Positions 1-6,299 of a stretch of DNA of 7,543 bases are shown here, in pieces. Source of the stretch: Clostridiaceae bacterium (GTDB taxonomy: Bacteria; Bacillota; Clostridia; UMGS1883; JAAYMJ01); NCBI GenBank assembly GCA_012521455.1, contig JAAYMJ010000088.1:1-7543 (forward strand), in the 5' to 3' direction. Each line of letters opens with the position of its first letter. The first letter of the stretch is position 1. The notes beneath the pieces are model-generated. The model did not search any database. It saw nothing but the letters and a program-made list of their open reading frames with translations, and had not been told where the DNA came from. The translations under genes and the position numbers were made by a program.

Positions 1-691
1 ATGCTGGATAGCCAACTCTATACACGCCCTTTTCTTCGTCGCTTAAAATAATTCCGTTTTCTAAGTGTATAACCCTTTTTCTCATATCGTTTACAATCCT
101 GTCGGAGTGTGTTGCCATTATAATGGTTGTCCCGCGTTTATTTATATCATCTAAAATTTTCATGATTTCATAGGCGGTTTCATTGTCCAAATTTCCCGTG
201 GGCTCGTCCGCGATTAAAACGGAGGGGTTATTTACAATGGCGCGGGCAATTGCCACCCTCTGCTGTTCCCCGCCCGACAATTGGTTGGGATAGCACCGGG
301 CTTTTCTGGATAATCCCACCATGGACAAAACATTTGGAACCTGCCGCCTTATCTGGCGCTTTGTAGCCTCCGTCACAAGCATGGCATAGGCCACGTTTTC
401 ATACACCGTCTTTTTGGGAAGCAGCCTGAAATCCTGAAAAACCACGCCTATGCTTCTTCTTAAATATGGGATTTCTTTTCTGGACAATTTGTTTACAATT
501 TTCCCGTCAAAAATAACGTCGCCTTCGGTGGGGAGTTCTTCCGCCATTAAAAGCTTAATGATGGACGACTTCCCCGCGCCGGACTGCCCAACCAAAAACA
601 CAAATTCGCCTTTTTGTATGGTAAATGAAACATTATCTAAACCCACAACATTGTTATCATATATTTTGGTAACATTTTTAAATGAAATCAC
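1..691 (-). CDS. ftsE: Cell-division ABC transporter ATP-binding protein FtsE (3' end cut by window edge)
   Basis: FtsE is the cytoplasmic ATPase of the FtsEX complex; with the membrane subunit FtsX it uses ATP hydrolysis to switch on peptidoglycan hydrolases at the wall or septum. I translated the minus strand from a GTG at 691 and read 230 residues to the edge with no stop. Visible motifs are Walker A GQSGAGKSS (35-43), Q-loop VFQDFRLLP (84-92), signature LSGGEQQR (138-145), Walker B VLIADEP (158-164) with catalytic Glu163, D-loop GNLD, and switch His195. The QDFRLLP and ADEPTGNLD segments and the KGVY tail are typical of Gram-positive FtsE. The family is about 220-230 residues, so only a few residues and the stop are missing. 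The GTG start is supported by AAGGGAG 8 nt upstream. ftsX is expected beyond the left edge (inference). FtsE identity is near certain. Confidence 0.95.
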   Translation of the reverse strand, partial: MISFKNVTKIYDNNVVGLDNVSFTIQKGEFVFLVGQSGAGKSSIIKLLMAEELPTEGDVIFDGKIVNKLSRKEIPYLRRSIGVVFQDFRLLPKKTVYENVAYAMLVTEATKRQIRRQVPNVLSMVGLSRKARCYPNQLSGGEQQRVAIARAIVNNPSVLIADEPTGNLDNETAYEIMKILDDINKRGTTIIMATHSDRIVNDMRKRVIHLENGIILSDEEKGVYRVGYPA

Positions 692-699
692 CTATAATT

Positions 700-706
700 C
701 TCCCTT
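700..706 (-). promoter_or_regulatory. Ribosome binding site of ftsE, overlapping the regulator's stop codon
   Basis: Minus-strand AAGGGAG lies 8 nt before the GTG at 691 and shares its two A's with the TAA stop of the upstream regulator (707-705). It fixes the GTG as the ftsE start and suggests translational coupling with the regulator. Confidence 0.8.
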
Positions 707-1790
707 ACATCTTAATGGGGTTTGATTCAAGGTATTTTTTAACCATCATGGCAACCTTAAACACGATGGCATGGTCAAAAATCCGCAGGTCAAGCCCTGT
801 TTGTTTTTGAACTTTGTCAAGCCTGTACACAAGAGTGTTTCTGTGGACATATAGCTGTCTTGAGGTTTCAGATACGTTTAGGTTGTTTTCAAAGAATTTT
901 TGTATGGTGTAGATGGTTTCCTGATCCAATGAATCAAGGGACTCTTTTTGGAAGACTTCTTTTAAGAAAAGATTGCAAAGCGTTGTGGGAAGCTGGTAGA
1001 TAAGCCTTGCGATACCCAAGTTGCCGTATCTTATAATCACTTTTTCGGTATCAAAGACTTTCCCTACTTCCAAGGAAACTTGCGCTTCCTTGTAGCTTCT
1101 AGCCAAATCCCTGATATTTTCAACCACAGACCCTATTCCCACATTCACCTTAATCATGGCTTCGGCGTTTAGGGTGTCAACAATATTTTGCGCAATTTTT
1201 TCTAATTCTTCCGGCGAAATATTTTCCTTGACTTCTTTTATAAGTACCACATTGTTTTCATCAATGTTTATAACAAAGTCCTTGCCTTTGTCGGGGAAAA
1301 GGTTTTGGATAATTTCGTAGGCGTTGTTGTCCCCTTTTTGCTCGGTGCGGGTTAACAAACATACCCTGTACTGTTCAAAGGGGAGGTGAAGCTCTTTGCT
1401 TTTAATTAAAACATCCCCGGGCAAAATGTTATCCAAAATGACATTTTTTATAAAATTGGTCTTGTCGTACTTGTCGTCATAGCACTGTTTAATCCCGCCT
1501 ATGGACACAGCCAAAATTTCGCAATTCTTCTTAGCCTGTTCGTCTTCGCCTTTTGTAAAGGCGATAAATTCAAGCTTCCCCCTTTGGGTATAGCCTAAAA
1601 ACGTGTACCCCATAAAAGTAACAGGCCTGTGATTTTCGGCGCATAAATGCATAATTTCATCCAAATGCTTTTCAATTTCAATAGTGTTGTCGTAAGAAAT
1701 GATTATCCCCGATTCATCAATCATGCCGACAGGCGTCCCAAAAGCGGAACGCAATTGATACACCATATCTTGTAAGAATTTAATAGCCAT
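705..1790 (-). CDS. PucR/CdaR-type transcriptional regulator (sugar-diacid-regulator family)
   Basis: A DNA-binding regulator with a C-terminal PucR-type helix-turn-helix at about residues 303-350: VSETSRQLYVHRNTLVYRLD, then a second helix region QTGLDLRIFDHAIVF. The middle (about 135-250) resembles the degenerate GGDEF-like domain of CdaR/PucR proteins (VGIGSVVENIRDLARSYKEA). The N-terminal 100 residues look like a small sensory domain; I cannot name the ligand. Length is 361 residues. I start at ATG 1790 because GGGG (1802-1799) lies 8 nt upstream; an in-frame GTG at 1796 would be only 2 nt from it. The stop is 13 nt before ftsE, so the two are probably co-transcribed. It is unrelated to the c-di-AMP regulator also called CdaR at 4415. 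Family call is firm; target genes and inducer are unknown. Confidence 0.85.
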   Translation of the reverse strand: MAIKFLQDMVYQLRSAFGTPVGMIDESGIIISYDNTIEIEKHLDEIMHLCAENHRPVTFMGYTFLGYTQRGKLEFIAFTKGEDEQAKKNCEILAVSIGGIKQCYDDKYDKTNFIKNVILDNILPGDVLIKSKELHLPFEQYRVCLLTRTEQKGDNNAYEIIQNLFPDKGKDFVINIDENNVVLIKEVKENISPEELEKIAQNIVDTLNAEAMIKVNVGIGSVVENIRDLARSYKEAQVSLEVGKVFDTEKVIIRYGNLGIARLIYQLPTTLCNLFLKEVFQKESLDSLDQETIYTIQKFFENNLNVSETSRQLYVHRNTLVYRLDKVQKQTGLDLRIFDHAIVFKVAMMVKKYLESNPIKM

Positions 1791-1798
1791 ATCCACAT

Positions 1799-1802
1799 CC
1801 CC
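1799..1802 (-). promoter_or_regulatory. Ribosome binding site that favours the ATG at 1790 for the regulator
   Basis: GGGG on the minus strand sits 8 nt from ATG 1790 but only 2 nt from the longer-frame GTG at 1796. Spacing therefore favours the shorter protein. The core is weak (GGGG, not GGAGG), so the choice is not certain. Confidence 0.5.
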
Positions 1803-1821
1803 ATTCTTTTTATGTAATTAT

Positions 1822-1850
1822 ATAATAATATTTTTGTCACAATTTTGCAA
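1822..1850 (-). promoter_or_regulatory. Candidate sigma-A-type promoter for the regulator-ftsE unit
   Basis: On the minus strand TTGCAA (1850-1845) is followed after 17 nt by TATTAT (1827-1822). A start of transcription near 1815 would leave a leader of about 25 nt before the ATG. The -35 matches consensus at 4 of 6 positions and the -10 at 5 of 6. The surrounding DNA is very AT-rich, so chance matches are likely; an overlapping TATAAT at 1822-1817 has no good -35. Confidence 0.35.
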
Positions 1851-1872
1851 GAAAAAAACAAAAAATAATTAA

Positions 1873-1909
1873 TTTTTCACTATATTTTTAGTGTTTTTCG
1901 CTATACTTT
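1873..1909. repeat. Imperfect tandem direct repeat in the divergent control region (possible operator)
   Basis: TTTTTCACTATATTTT (1873-1888) recurs as TTTTTCGCTATACTTT (1894-1909), identical at 14 of 16 positions, with both differences transitions. The period is 21 bp, about two turns of the helix, so the copies face the same side of the DNA. They lie between the two candidate promoters, upstream of each. The first copy also sits over a small inverted repeat, CACTA (1878-1882) and TAGTG (1889-1893). A binding site for the adjacent PucR-type regulator is an inference; T-runs raise the chance of coincidence. Confidence 0.45.
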
Positions 1910-1942
1910 GCTACCTTTTGAAAATCACGGTTTATTTAACAA

Positions 1943-1972
1943 TTCACACTTATACATATTTCCGAATAATAT
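1943..1972 (+). promoter_or_regulatory. Candidate promoter for the DUF3343-desulfurase operon
   Basis: TTCACA (1943-1948, 5 of 6 to TTGACA) is followed after 18 nt by TAATAT (1967-1972, 4 of 6). An overlapping TATAAA (1970-1975) has no good -35 at normal spacing. Transcription would start near 1980, giving a leader of about 58 nt. Confidence 0.35.
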
Positions 1973-2037
1973 AAAGGGAATAAATAGTTTTTTATTTCCT
2001 ACCCGGTGGCTCAAGTTTTTATGAAAGGAGAAAAGTT

Positions 2038-2295
2038 ATGATTGCCATATTTTCCTCGCTCACTACTGTCAACCGCATAAAACGGTACTTTCAAAGCCAT
2101 GGCGAGGTGGTGACAATTTTGCAGACCCCCAAAGAGCTGTCAAAAGGAGGGTGTACTTACAGCATACGGCTTCAGGAAAGGCAGCTAAGACTATTGCGCC
2201 AGGCCGCGGAAGAATTGGGGGTAAAAATTAAGGGTATATACCGCGAAACCCAGCAGGGCGGAAAACGCGTATATGAAAGAGAGGGCGTATTATGA
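2038..2295 (+). CDS. DUF3343 protein (putative Se/S carrier-like protein)
   Basis: An 85-residue soluble protein matching the DUF3343 family, described as putative selenium/sulfur carrier-like. It opens with a beta strand and helix (IAIFSSLTTVNRIKRYFQ), followed by the family's TPKELSKGGCTYSIR segment with its single cysteine, Cys39, then a helix and an IKGIYRE strand. Cys39 is the obvious candidate for carrying a persulfide or selenide, but that is inference. The start is secure: AAAGGAG (2024-2030) is 7 nt before the ATG. Its stop overlaps the next start as ATGA, so it is translationally coupled to a cysteine desulfurase, which could charge it. Usual DUF3343 companions such as selD or yedF are not in the window. 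Family call is confident; function is not established. Confidence 0.8.
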   Translation: MIAIFSSLTTVNRIKRYFQSHGEVVTILQTPKELSKGGCTYSIRLQERQLRLLRQAAEELGVKIKGIYRETQQGGKRVYEREGVL

Positions 2296-3419
2296 TTTAT
2301 CTTGACAACGCAGCCACCAGCCACCCAAAGCCAAAAAGCGTTTATAAAGCAGTGTGTGAGGCGCTTTACCGGGGCGGGAGCGCAGGAAGAGGGGGCTATA
2401 AGGAAGCCATCATCGCAAGTTCTGTTATGTATGAGTGCAGGGAAAAAATCGCCCAGCTTTTTAATATCCCAAGCCCCGACAGGATTGCCTTTACGAAAAA
2501 CACCACGGAGGCCATAAACATGGCGTTAAAGGGGATTTTAAAAGGGGAAGGGCTTGTCATATCCCATATGGAGCACAACAGCGTGTACCGTCCCAGCATG
2601 AAATATTACAGGGAAGGAAACGAGGTGTTAATTGCAAACGCGGACAAATTTGGCTATCTTGATTTTGAGTCTTTAGAGGAAAGCATATTGTCCACGACCA
2701 AACTTGTGTGCATAAATCATGTGTCCAACGTTTGCGGGAGCGTTAACGATATAAGGCGGGCGTGCAAAATTGCCCATAAAAAAGGGGCCATTACAATGGT
2801 TGACGCGGCCCAAAGCGCAGGGATAATTCCCATAGATGTCATAAAAGACGAAATAGATATTCTCGTTTTCCCCGGCCACAAAGGCCTTCTTGGCCCTGTC
2901 GGGACGGGCGGGATTTATATAAAAGAGGGGATTGAGTTTGACACCATAATGGAAGGGGGCACCGGCAGCGAAAGCGAAAGCGCCTACATGCCCGAGCTTA
3001 TGCCCGACCGTTTGGAATACGGGACCCAAAATGTTGTGGGCATTGCGGGGCTGCTCGAGGGAGTGAAGTATATATTGGAAAATGGCGAAAAAATTTCTGG
3101 GCACGAAAGGGAGCTTACAAAAAAACTTTTGGAAAACTTATCGGTAATTCCTAATGTCCATATTGTGGGAAACCCCTCCACAGAAAACAGGGTGGGGGTT
3201 GTGAGCGTGTATTTTTCCCACAAAGACGTGGTGGAAGTCGCAAACGCCCTTGCGGATGAGGGAATTTGCACCCGGGCGGGGCTTCACTGCGCGGTTTTAG
3301 CCCATGAGGCGCTAGGCACCCTAAAGAGCGGGACCTTGCGGTTTAGCGTTGGTTTTTCCAATACTAAAGAAGAAATTGATGAGGTATCCTGGAAATTGCA
3401 AAAAATATTAACAAGTTAA
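2292..3419 (+). CDS. Cysteine desulfurase family protein, class V aminotransferase (TIGR01977-like)
   Basis: A PLP enzyme expected to remove sulfur (or selenium, from selenocysteine) from cysteine to give alanine, leaving a persulfide on its active-site cysteine. Visible landmarks over 375 residues: N-terminal YLDNAATSHPKP (3-14), His95 in SHMEHNSV (ring stacking on PLP), Asp171 in VDAAQS (pyridine nitrogen), Schiff-base Lys197 in FPGHKGLLGPVGTGG, and catalytic Cys333 in TRAGLHCAVLAHEALGT, encoded by TGC at 3288-3290. The C-terminal LRFSVGFSNTKEEID motif is typical. The YLDNAATSHPKP start and RAGLHCA motif fit the TIGR01977 group, which is linked in many anaerobes to selenium metabolism, rather than housekeeping IscS/NifS. 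It overlaps the DUF3343 gene by 4 bp (ATGA); the likely acceptor is that protein. No iscU, thiI or mnmA is nearby. Substrate choice, S versus Se, cannot be read from sequence. Confidence 0.9.
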   Translation: MIYLDNAATSHPKPKSVYKAVCEALYRGGSAGRGGYKEAIIASSVMYECREKIAQLFNIPSPDRIAFTKNTTEAINMALKGILKGEGLVISHMEHNSVYRPSMKYYREGNEVLIANADKFGYLDFESLEESILSTTKLVCINHVSNVCGSVNDIRRACKIAHKKGAITMVDAAQSAGIIPIDVIKDEIDILVFPGHKGLLGPVGTGGIYIKEGIEFDTIMEGGTGSESESAYMPELMPDRLEYGTQNVVGIAGLLEGVKYILENGEKISGHERELTKKLLENLSVIPNVHIVGNPSTENRVGVVSVYFSHKDVVEVANALADEGICTRAGLHCAVLAHEALGTLKSGTLRFSVGFSNTKEEIDEVSWKLQKILTS

Positions 3420-3440
3420 TTAAATTTTATAAAAACTTCT

Positions 3441-3468
3441 TTGCAAAAAGGGTAAAAATATGTATAAT
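3441..3468 (+). promoter_or_regulatory. Promoter for cdaA-cdaR
   Basis: TTGCAA (3441-3446) is followed after 16 nt by a perfect TATAAT (3463-3468). Transcription would start near 3475, giving a leader of about 90 nt. No convincing terminator separates it from the desulfurase gene ending at 3419, so read-through from upstream is also possible. Confidence 0.6.
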
Positions 3469-3491
3469 ATTCTTGTATAAGTTTGTTTAGG

Positions 3492-3529
3492 TGCTGTAAA
3501 TTTTTCTCAAATTTATAAATCTTTTAGCA
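3492..3529 (+). promoter_or_regulatory. Possible AT-rich stem-loop in the cdaA leader
   Basis: TAAATTT (3497-3503) pairs perfectly with AAATTTA (3509-3515) around the loop TTCTC. An outer TGCT (3492-3495) can pair with AGCA (3526-3529) across an internal loop. The core stem is all A-U and so weak. It matches no riboswitch class I know, and I see none of the conserved features of the c-di-AMP ydaO/yuaA riboswitch. Confidence 0.25.
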
Positions 3530-3566
3530 TTCTTCAAACTGTGTTATTCAAAATATAAAAAGGTAC

Positions 3567-4427
3567 GTGATTGTTTTGGGCGAAATACTATCCACTCTTT
3601 CCAACTTAATAATGCAGTTTGTAAAGATGGTGCGGCCAAATGATATTGTGGATGTACTGATAGTTACCTTTGTGTTTATAAAGCTTGCCGCCCTAGTTAA
3701 GGAAACCCGGGCGGAACAGCTTTTGAAAGGGATTATAATTTTGCTTTTGGCCACACAGGCAAGCGCCCTTTTGCAGCTTAACACCATAAATTTCATTTTG
3801 AGAAACACTATGCAAGTCGGGGTAGTTGCGATTTTGGTAGTATTTCAGCCTGAACTCCGCAGGGCTTTGGAAAAAGTGGGGAGAAGCACCTTTGCAAATT
3901 TGTTTAACGTGGAAAACGAAAATTTAGACGAAGTAATAGATGAAATAGTTAAAGCCGCCAATTTTATGTCAAAAGAAAGGATTGGCGCTTTAATTGTAAT
4001 TGAGAGGGACACAAAAATCGGCGACATAATCAGGACCGGGATTGAAATGGAGGCAAAGGTTTCGGCAGAGCTTTTAATCAATATATTCATCCCTAACACC
4101 CCCCTTCACGACGGGGCGGTAATTATCAGGGAAAACAAAATCAAAGCGGCGGCATGCCTGCTTCCTTTGACCCAAAACGAATATTTAAACAAGGAACTTG
4201 GAACCCGCCACCGCGCGGCTTTGGGGATTACTGAAAGCTCGGACGCCGTGGTTGTGGTAGTTAGTGAGGAAAGCGGCAAAATCTCCTTTACCCTAAACGG
4301 GGATATGACGAGGAACTTAACGGCTGAAACTTTGAAAAAAGCGCTGTTAAAAACGCTCCAGCCAGACGGGAAAAGCCGGGAAAATCACCTTAAAGTCTGG
4401 AGGGACAAGCTGAAATGGAAAAAATAA
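3567..4427 (+). CDS. cdaA: Membrane-bound diadenylate cyclase CdaA (c-di-AMP synthase)
   Basis: CdaA condenses two ATP into cyclic di-AMP, the second messenger controlling potassium and osmolyte uptake in Gram-positive bacteria. The 286-residue protein has three hydrophobic segments at about 28-45, 54-70 and 80-94, then the cytosolic DisA_N/DAC domain. Diagnostic motifs are FQPELRRALEKVGR (93-106), IGALIVIERDT (139-149), the catalytic DGA in PLHDGAVI (179-186) and GTRHRAALG (212-220), all intact, so it should be active. Length fits the family. The start is uncertain: the GTG at 3567 has AAGG only 3 nt upstream, TTG 3576 would have 12 nt spacing, and the first in-frame ATG (3612) lacks an RBS. 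Homologues carry a similar short lead before the first membrane segment, supporting GTG. It overlaps cdaR by 13 bp. glmM, often the third gene of this operon, is not adjacent. Confidence 0.93.
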   Translation: MIVLGEILSTLSNLIMQFVKMVRPNDIVDVLIVTFVFIKLAALVKETRAEQLLKGIIILLLATQASALLQLNTINFILRNTMQVGVVAILVVFQPELRRALEKVGRSTFANLFNVENENLDEVIDEIVKAANFMSKERIGALIVIERDTKIGDIIRTGIEMEAKVSAELLINIFIPNTPLHDGAVIIRENKIKAAACLLPLTQNEYLNKELGTRHRAALGITESSDAVVVVVSEESGKISFTLNGDMTRNLTAETLKKALLKTLQPDGKSRENHLKVWRDKLKWKK

Positions 4428-5344
4428 ATAATAATTTTACTAAAATTATATCTTTGGTTTTGGCCGTTATTTTGTGGATTTATGTCATTTACACCGAAAA
4501 CCCCGCCTCCGAAATATGGGTAAGGGGAATACCCATTGTGCTTCAAAATGTGGATGTTTTAAACAATAAAAACTTGTCCCTTTTAGATTTGTCAAAGGAA
4601 ACCGTGGACGTAAAAGTGCGCGGCAAGCGGCTGTCCCTTGCAAAGCTTGAGCCGAGGGATTTTACCGCGGCGGTGGATTTGCAAAACATAAACAAAAAAG
4701 GCGAGGCGGTACTGCCCGTAAATATCAAAAGCAATGTTTCAAACGTGGAAATAATAAAGAAAACCTTAAACACAGTAACCTGCCAGATTGAAGACATAAT
4801 TTTAAGGGAAATCCCCATTGAGGTAAAAACTAGCGGGGAAGTGTCCGACGGCTTTGTGGTGTCTTCCATTGAGTGCGAGCCTAAAACCGTCACCGTTAAG
4901 GTGGGGGAAAGCATGGCAAATTACATCATGGCGGTAACCGATGAGGTGAATTTGCAGGACGCCAGCGGCAATATAAATACTGTAAAAAACGTTAAAATCG
5001 TTGACGGTAGCGGCAACGAGGTCTTAGTAATCAGCAAAAACCTTGAAAACGTCAGCGTCAGAATTGATATGAACTACCAAAAGGAAGTAAAGGTTACTGC
5101 CGACGTTATAAATATGGATAAAAACCCGCACTTTGATGTTGAAATCGCAAAAATCACCCCGCAAAGCGTGACCATTGAAGGGCCAATCAGCGTGGTCAAA
5201 GACCTTCAGGAAATAAAGCTAAAGCAAATCGACGCATCCGCAATTTCAGAAGAAGAAGTTGAAGCTGTTCCCGATTTACCCCAGGATGTAAAAATTGTGG
5301 GGCAGAAAAAATTTACCATAAAATTTAATCTTAAGCAAAAATAA
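4415..5344 (+). CDS. cdaR: YbbR-domain protein CdaR, regulator of CdaA
   Basis: The YbbR-domain membrane partner that binds CdaA and modulates c-di-AMP synthesis. It is 309 residues: a short cytosolic N-terminus, one transmembrane segment at about 9-27 (IISLVLAVILWIYVIYT), then an extracytoplasmic region of beta-rich YbbR repeats. I count three, at about 38-127, 131-217 and 222-305, each beginning with an xIPI/xVKV strand and ending in a VTxxIE or VSVRID-like strand; some relatives have four. The repeat boundaries are my estimate. The ATG overlaps the cdaA 3' end by 13 bp and is preceded by GGAGGG (4399-4404) 10 nt upstream, indicating coupled translation. An intrinsic terminator follows 2 nt after the stop. 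The name CdaR is shared with an unrelated sugar-diacid regulator family represented at 705-1790. Confidence 0.88.
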   Translation: MEKINNNFTKIISLVLAVILWIYVIYTENPASEIWVRGIPIVLQNVDVLNNKNLSLLDLSKETVDVKVRGKRLSLAKLEPRDFTAAVDLQNINKKGEAVLPVNIKSNVSNVEIIKKTLNTVTCQIEDIILREIPIEVKTSGEVSDGFVVSSIECEPKTVTVKVGESMANYIMAVTDEVNLQDASGNINTVKNVKIVDGSGNEVLVISKNLENVSVRIDMNYQKEVKVTADVINMDKNPHFDVEIAKITPQSVTIEGPISVVKDLQEIKLKQIDASAISEEEVEAVPDLPQDVKIVGQKKFTIKFNLKQK

Positions 5345-5346
5345 AC

Positions 5347-5371
5347 GGACGCAAGGTTTTGCGTCCTTTTT
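5347..5371 (+). terminator. Intrinsic terminator after cdaA-cdaR
   Basis: GGACGCAA (5347-5354) pairs perfectly with TTGCGTCC (5359-5366) around a GGTT loop and is followed by TTTTT (5367-5371). It begins 2 nt after the cdaR stop. The next gene's RBS starts only 2 nt after the T-tract, so this structure must either leak or lie downstream of no separate promoter for that gene. Confidence 0.85.
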
Positions 5372-5384
5372 ATGAGGGGAAAAT

Positions 5385-6299
5385 ATGGACGTATATTACA
5401 AACACAGCAAATACCTGATGGAAAAATATAAAGAAAAAGTATACAAGCTTCCCATAAACCTTCCCGGAAGCTGTCCCAACCGCGACGGCACGAAAGGGTT
5501 TGGGGGCTGTATTTTTTGCGGGGAAAAAGCGGCGGGATTTGAGGCTTTGCCGCCGGATTTGCCCGTAAAAGAACAGCTTTTAAAAAACAAGGAATATATC
5601 GGGAAAAAATACAAGGCAAAAAAATTTATTGCCTACTTTCAAAATTACACTAACACCTACCTTCCCATAGAGGTTTTTAAAAAATATATAAATGAGGCGG
5701 CAATCCCTGGTGTGGTGGAAATTGCCATCTCCACCCGCCCCGACTGCCTGGAAGACGAATATTTATCCGCACTAAAAGAATTAAAAGAAGAAAAAAACGT
5801 TGAAATCACCGTGGAGTTAGGCTTGCAGTCCGCAAGGGACGAAACTTTAAAAATAATAAACAGGGGCCATGATGTTTTAACTTTCATAAACGGGGTATAT
5901 AAAGTAAAGGAATATGGTTTCAGGGTGGTGGCCCACATTATCATAAACCTCCCGTGGGTCGACGAAAAAGCCGTTCTGGACTGCGCTAGGCTTCTTAACA
6001 ACCTAAAAGTTGACGGTGTTAAAATCCATTCCTTATACATTGTGAAAAACACCCCTCTTTGCCGTATGTATGAAAACGGGGAAATAAAATTAATAAGTTA
6101 TGGCGAATTTAAAAGCCGGGTTAAAAAATTTTTAATGGCCCTGTCTCCTGACATTGTAGTGGAGCGGCTTTTCGGCCGGGCGCCGGAAGAAGAGGTGGTC
6201 TTTGAAAATTACGGCTCTTCATGGCGAAAAATCCACGATGAAATTGTTTGCGAAATGATAAAAGAAGGCAGCTACCAGGGAAAAAATGTAATTTTATAA
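5385..6299 (+). CDS. TIGR01212-type radical SAM protein (YhcC/YtqA family)
   Basis: A radical SAM enzyme of the YhcC/YtqA (TIGR01212) family, 304 residues, a normal length. The cluster cysteines are Cys30, Cys42 and Cys45 (GSCPNRDGTKGFGGCIFCG), a CX11CX2C spacing characteristic of this family rather than the usual CX3CX2C. Further family motifs are YFQNYTNTY (84-92), ISTRPDCL (115-122), VELGLQSARDETL (143-155), NRGHD and IHSLYIVKNTPL (214-225). One member, YtqA of Bacillus subtilis (MnmL), takes part in mnm5s2U synthesis at the tRNA wobble position. This protein has NLPW (188-191) where YhcC and YtqA, as I recall them, have GLPGE, so it may be a different subgroup; no mnmM-like methylase lies beside it. 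The ATG is supported by GAGGGG (5374-5379) 5 nt upstream. The reaction is unassigned. Confidence 0.85.
   Translation: MDVYYKHSKYLMEKYKEKVYKLPINLPGSCPNRDGTKGFGGCIFCGEKAAGFEALPPDLPVKEQLLKNKEYIGKKYKAKKFIAYFQNYTNTYLPIEVFKKYINEAAIPGVVEIAISTRPDCLEDEYLSALKELKEEKNVEITVELGLQSARDETLKIINRGHDVLTFINGVYKVKEYGFRVVAHIIINLPWVDEKAVLDCARLLNNLKVDGVKIHSLYIVKNTPLCRMYENGEIKLISYGEFKSRVKKFLMALSPDIVVERLFGRAPEEEVVFENYGSSWRKIHDEIVCEMIKEGSYQGKNVIL

Noticed and set aside
450..725. Plus-strand open frame of 91 codons
   Set aside because: It lies antisense to ftsE and the regulator's 3' end, and has no recognisable domain. FtsE on the other strand is unambiguous.
2673..3104. Minus-strand open frame of 143 codons
   Set aside because: It is antisense to the catalytic region of the cysteine desulfurase and has no family resemblance; it is a by-product of that gene's codon use.
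3420..3566. c-di-AMP (ydaO/yuaA) riboswitch upstream of cdaA
   Set aside because: The leader is too short and AT-only, and I see no conserved riboswitch elements. Only a weak A-U hairpin is present.
5206..5619. Minus-strand open frame of 137 codons spanning the terminator
   Set aside because: It crosses the end of cdaR, the intrinsic terminator and the start of the radical SAM gene, with no domain or RBS support.
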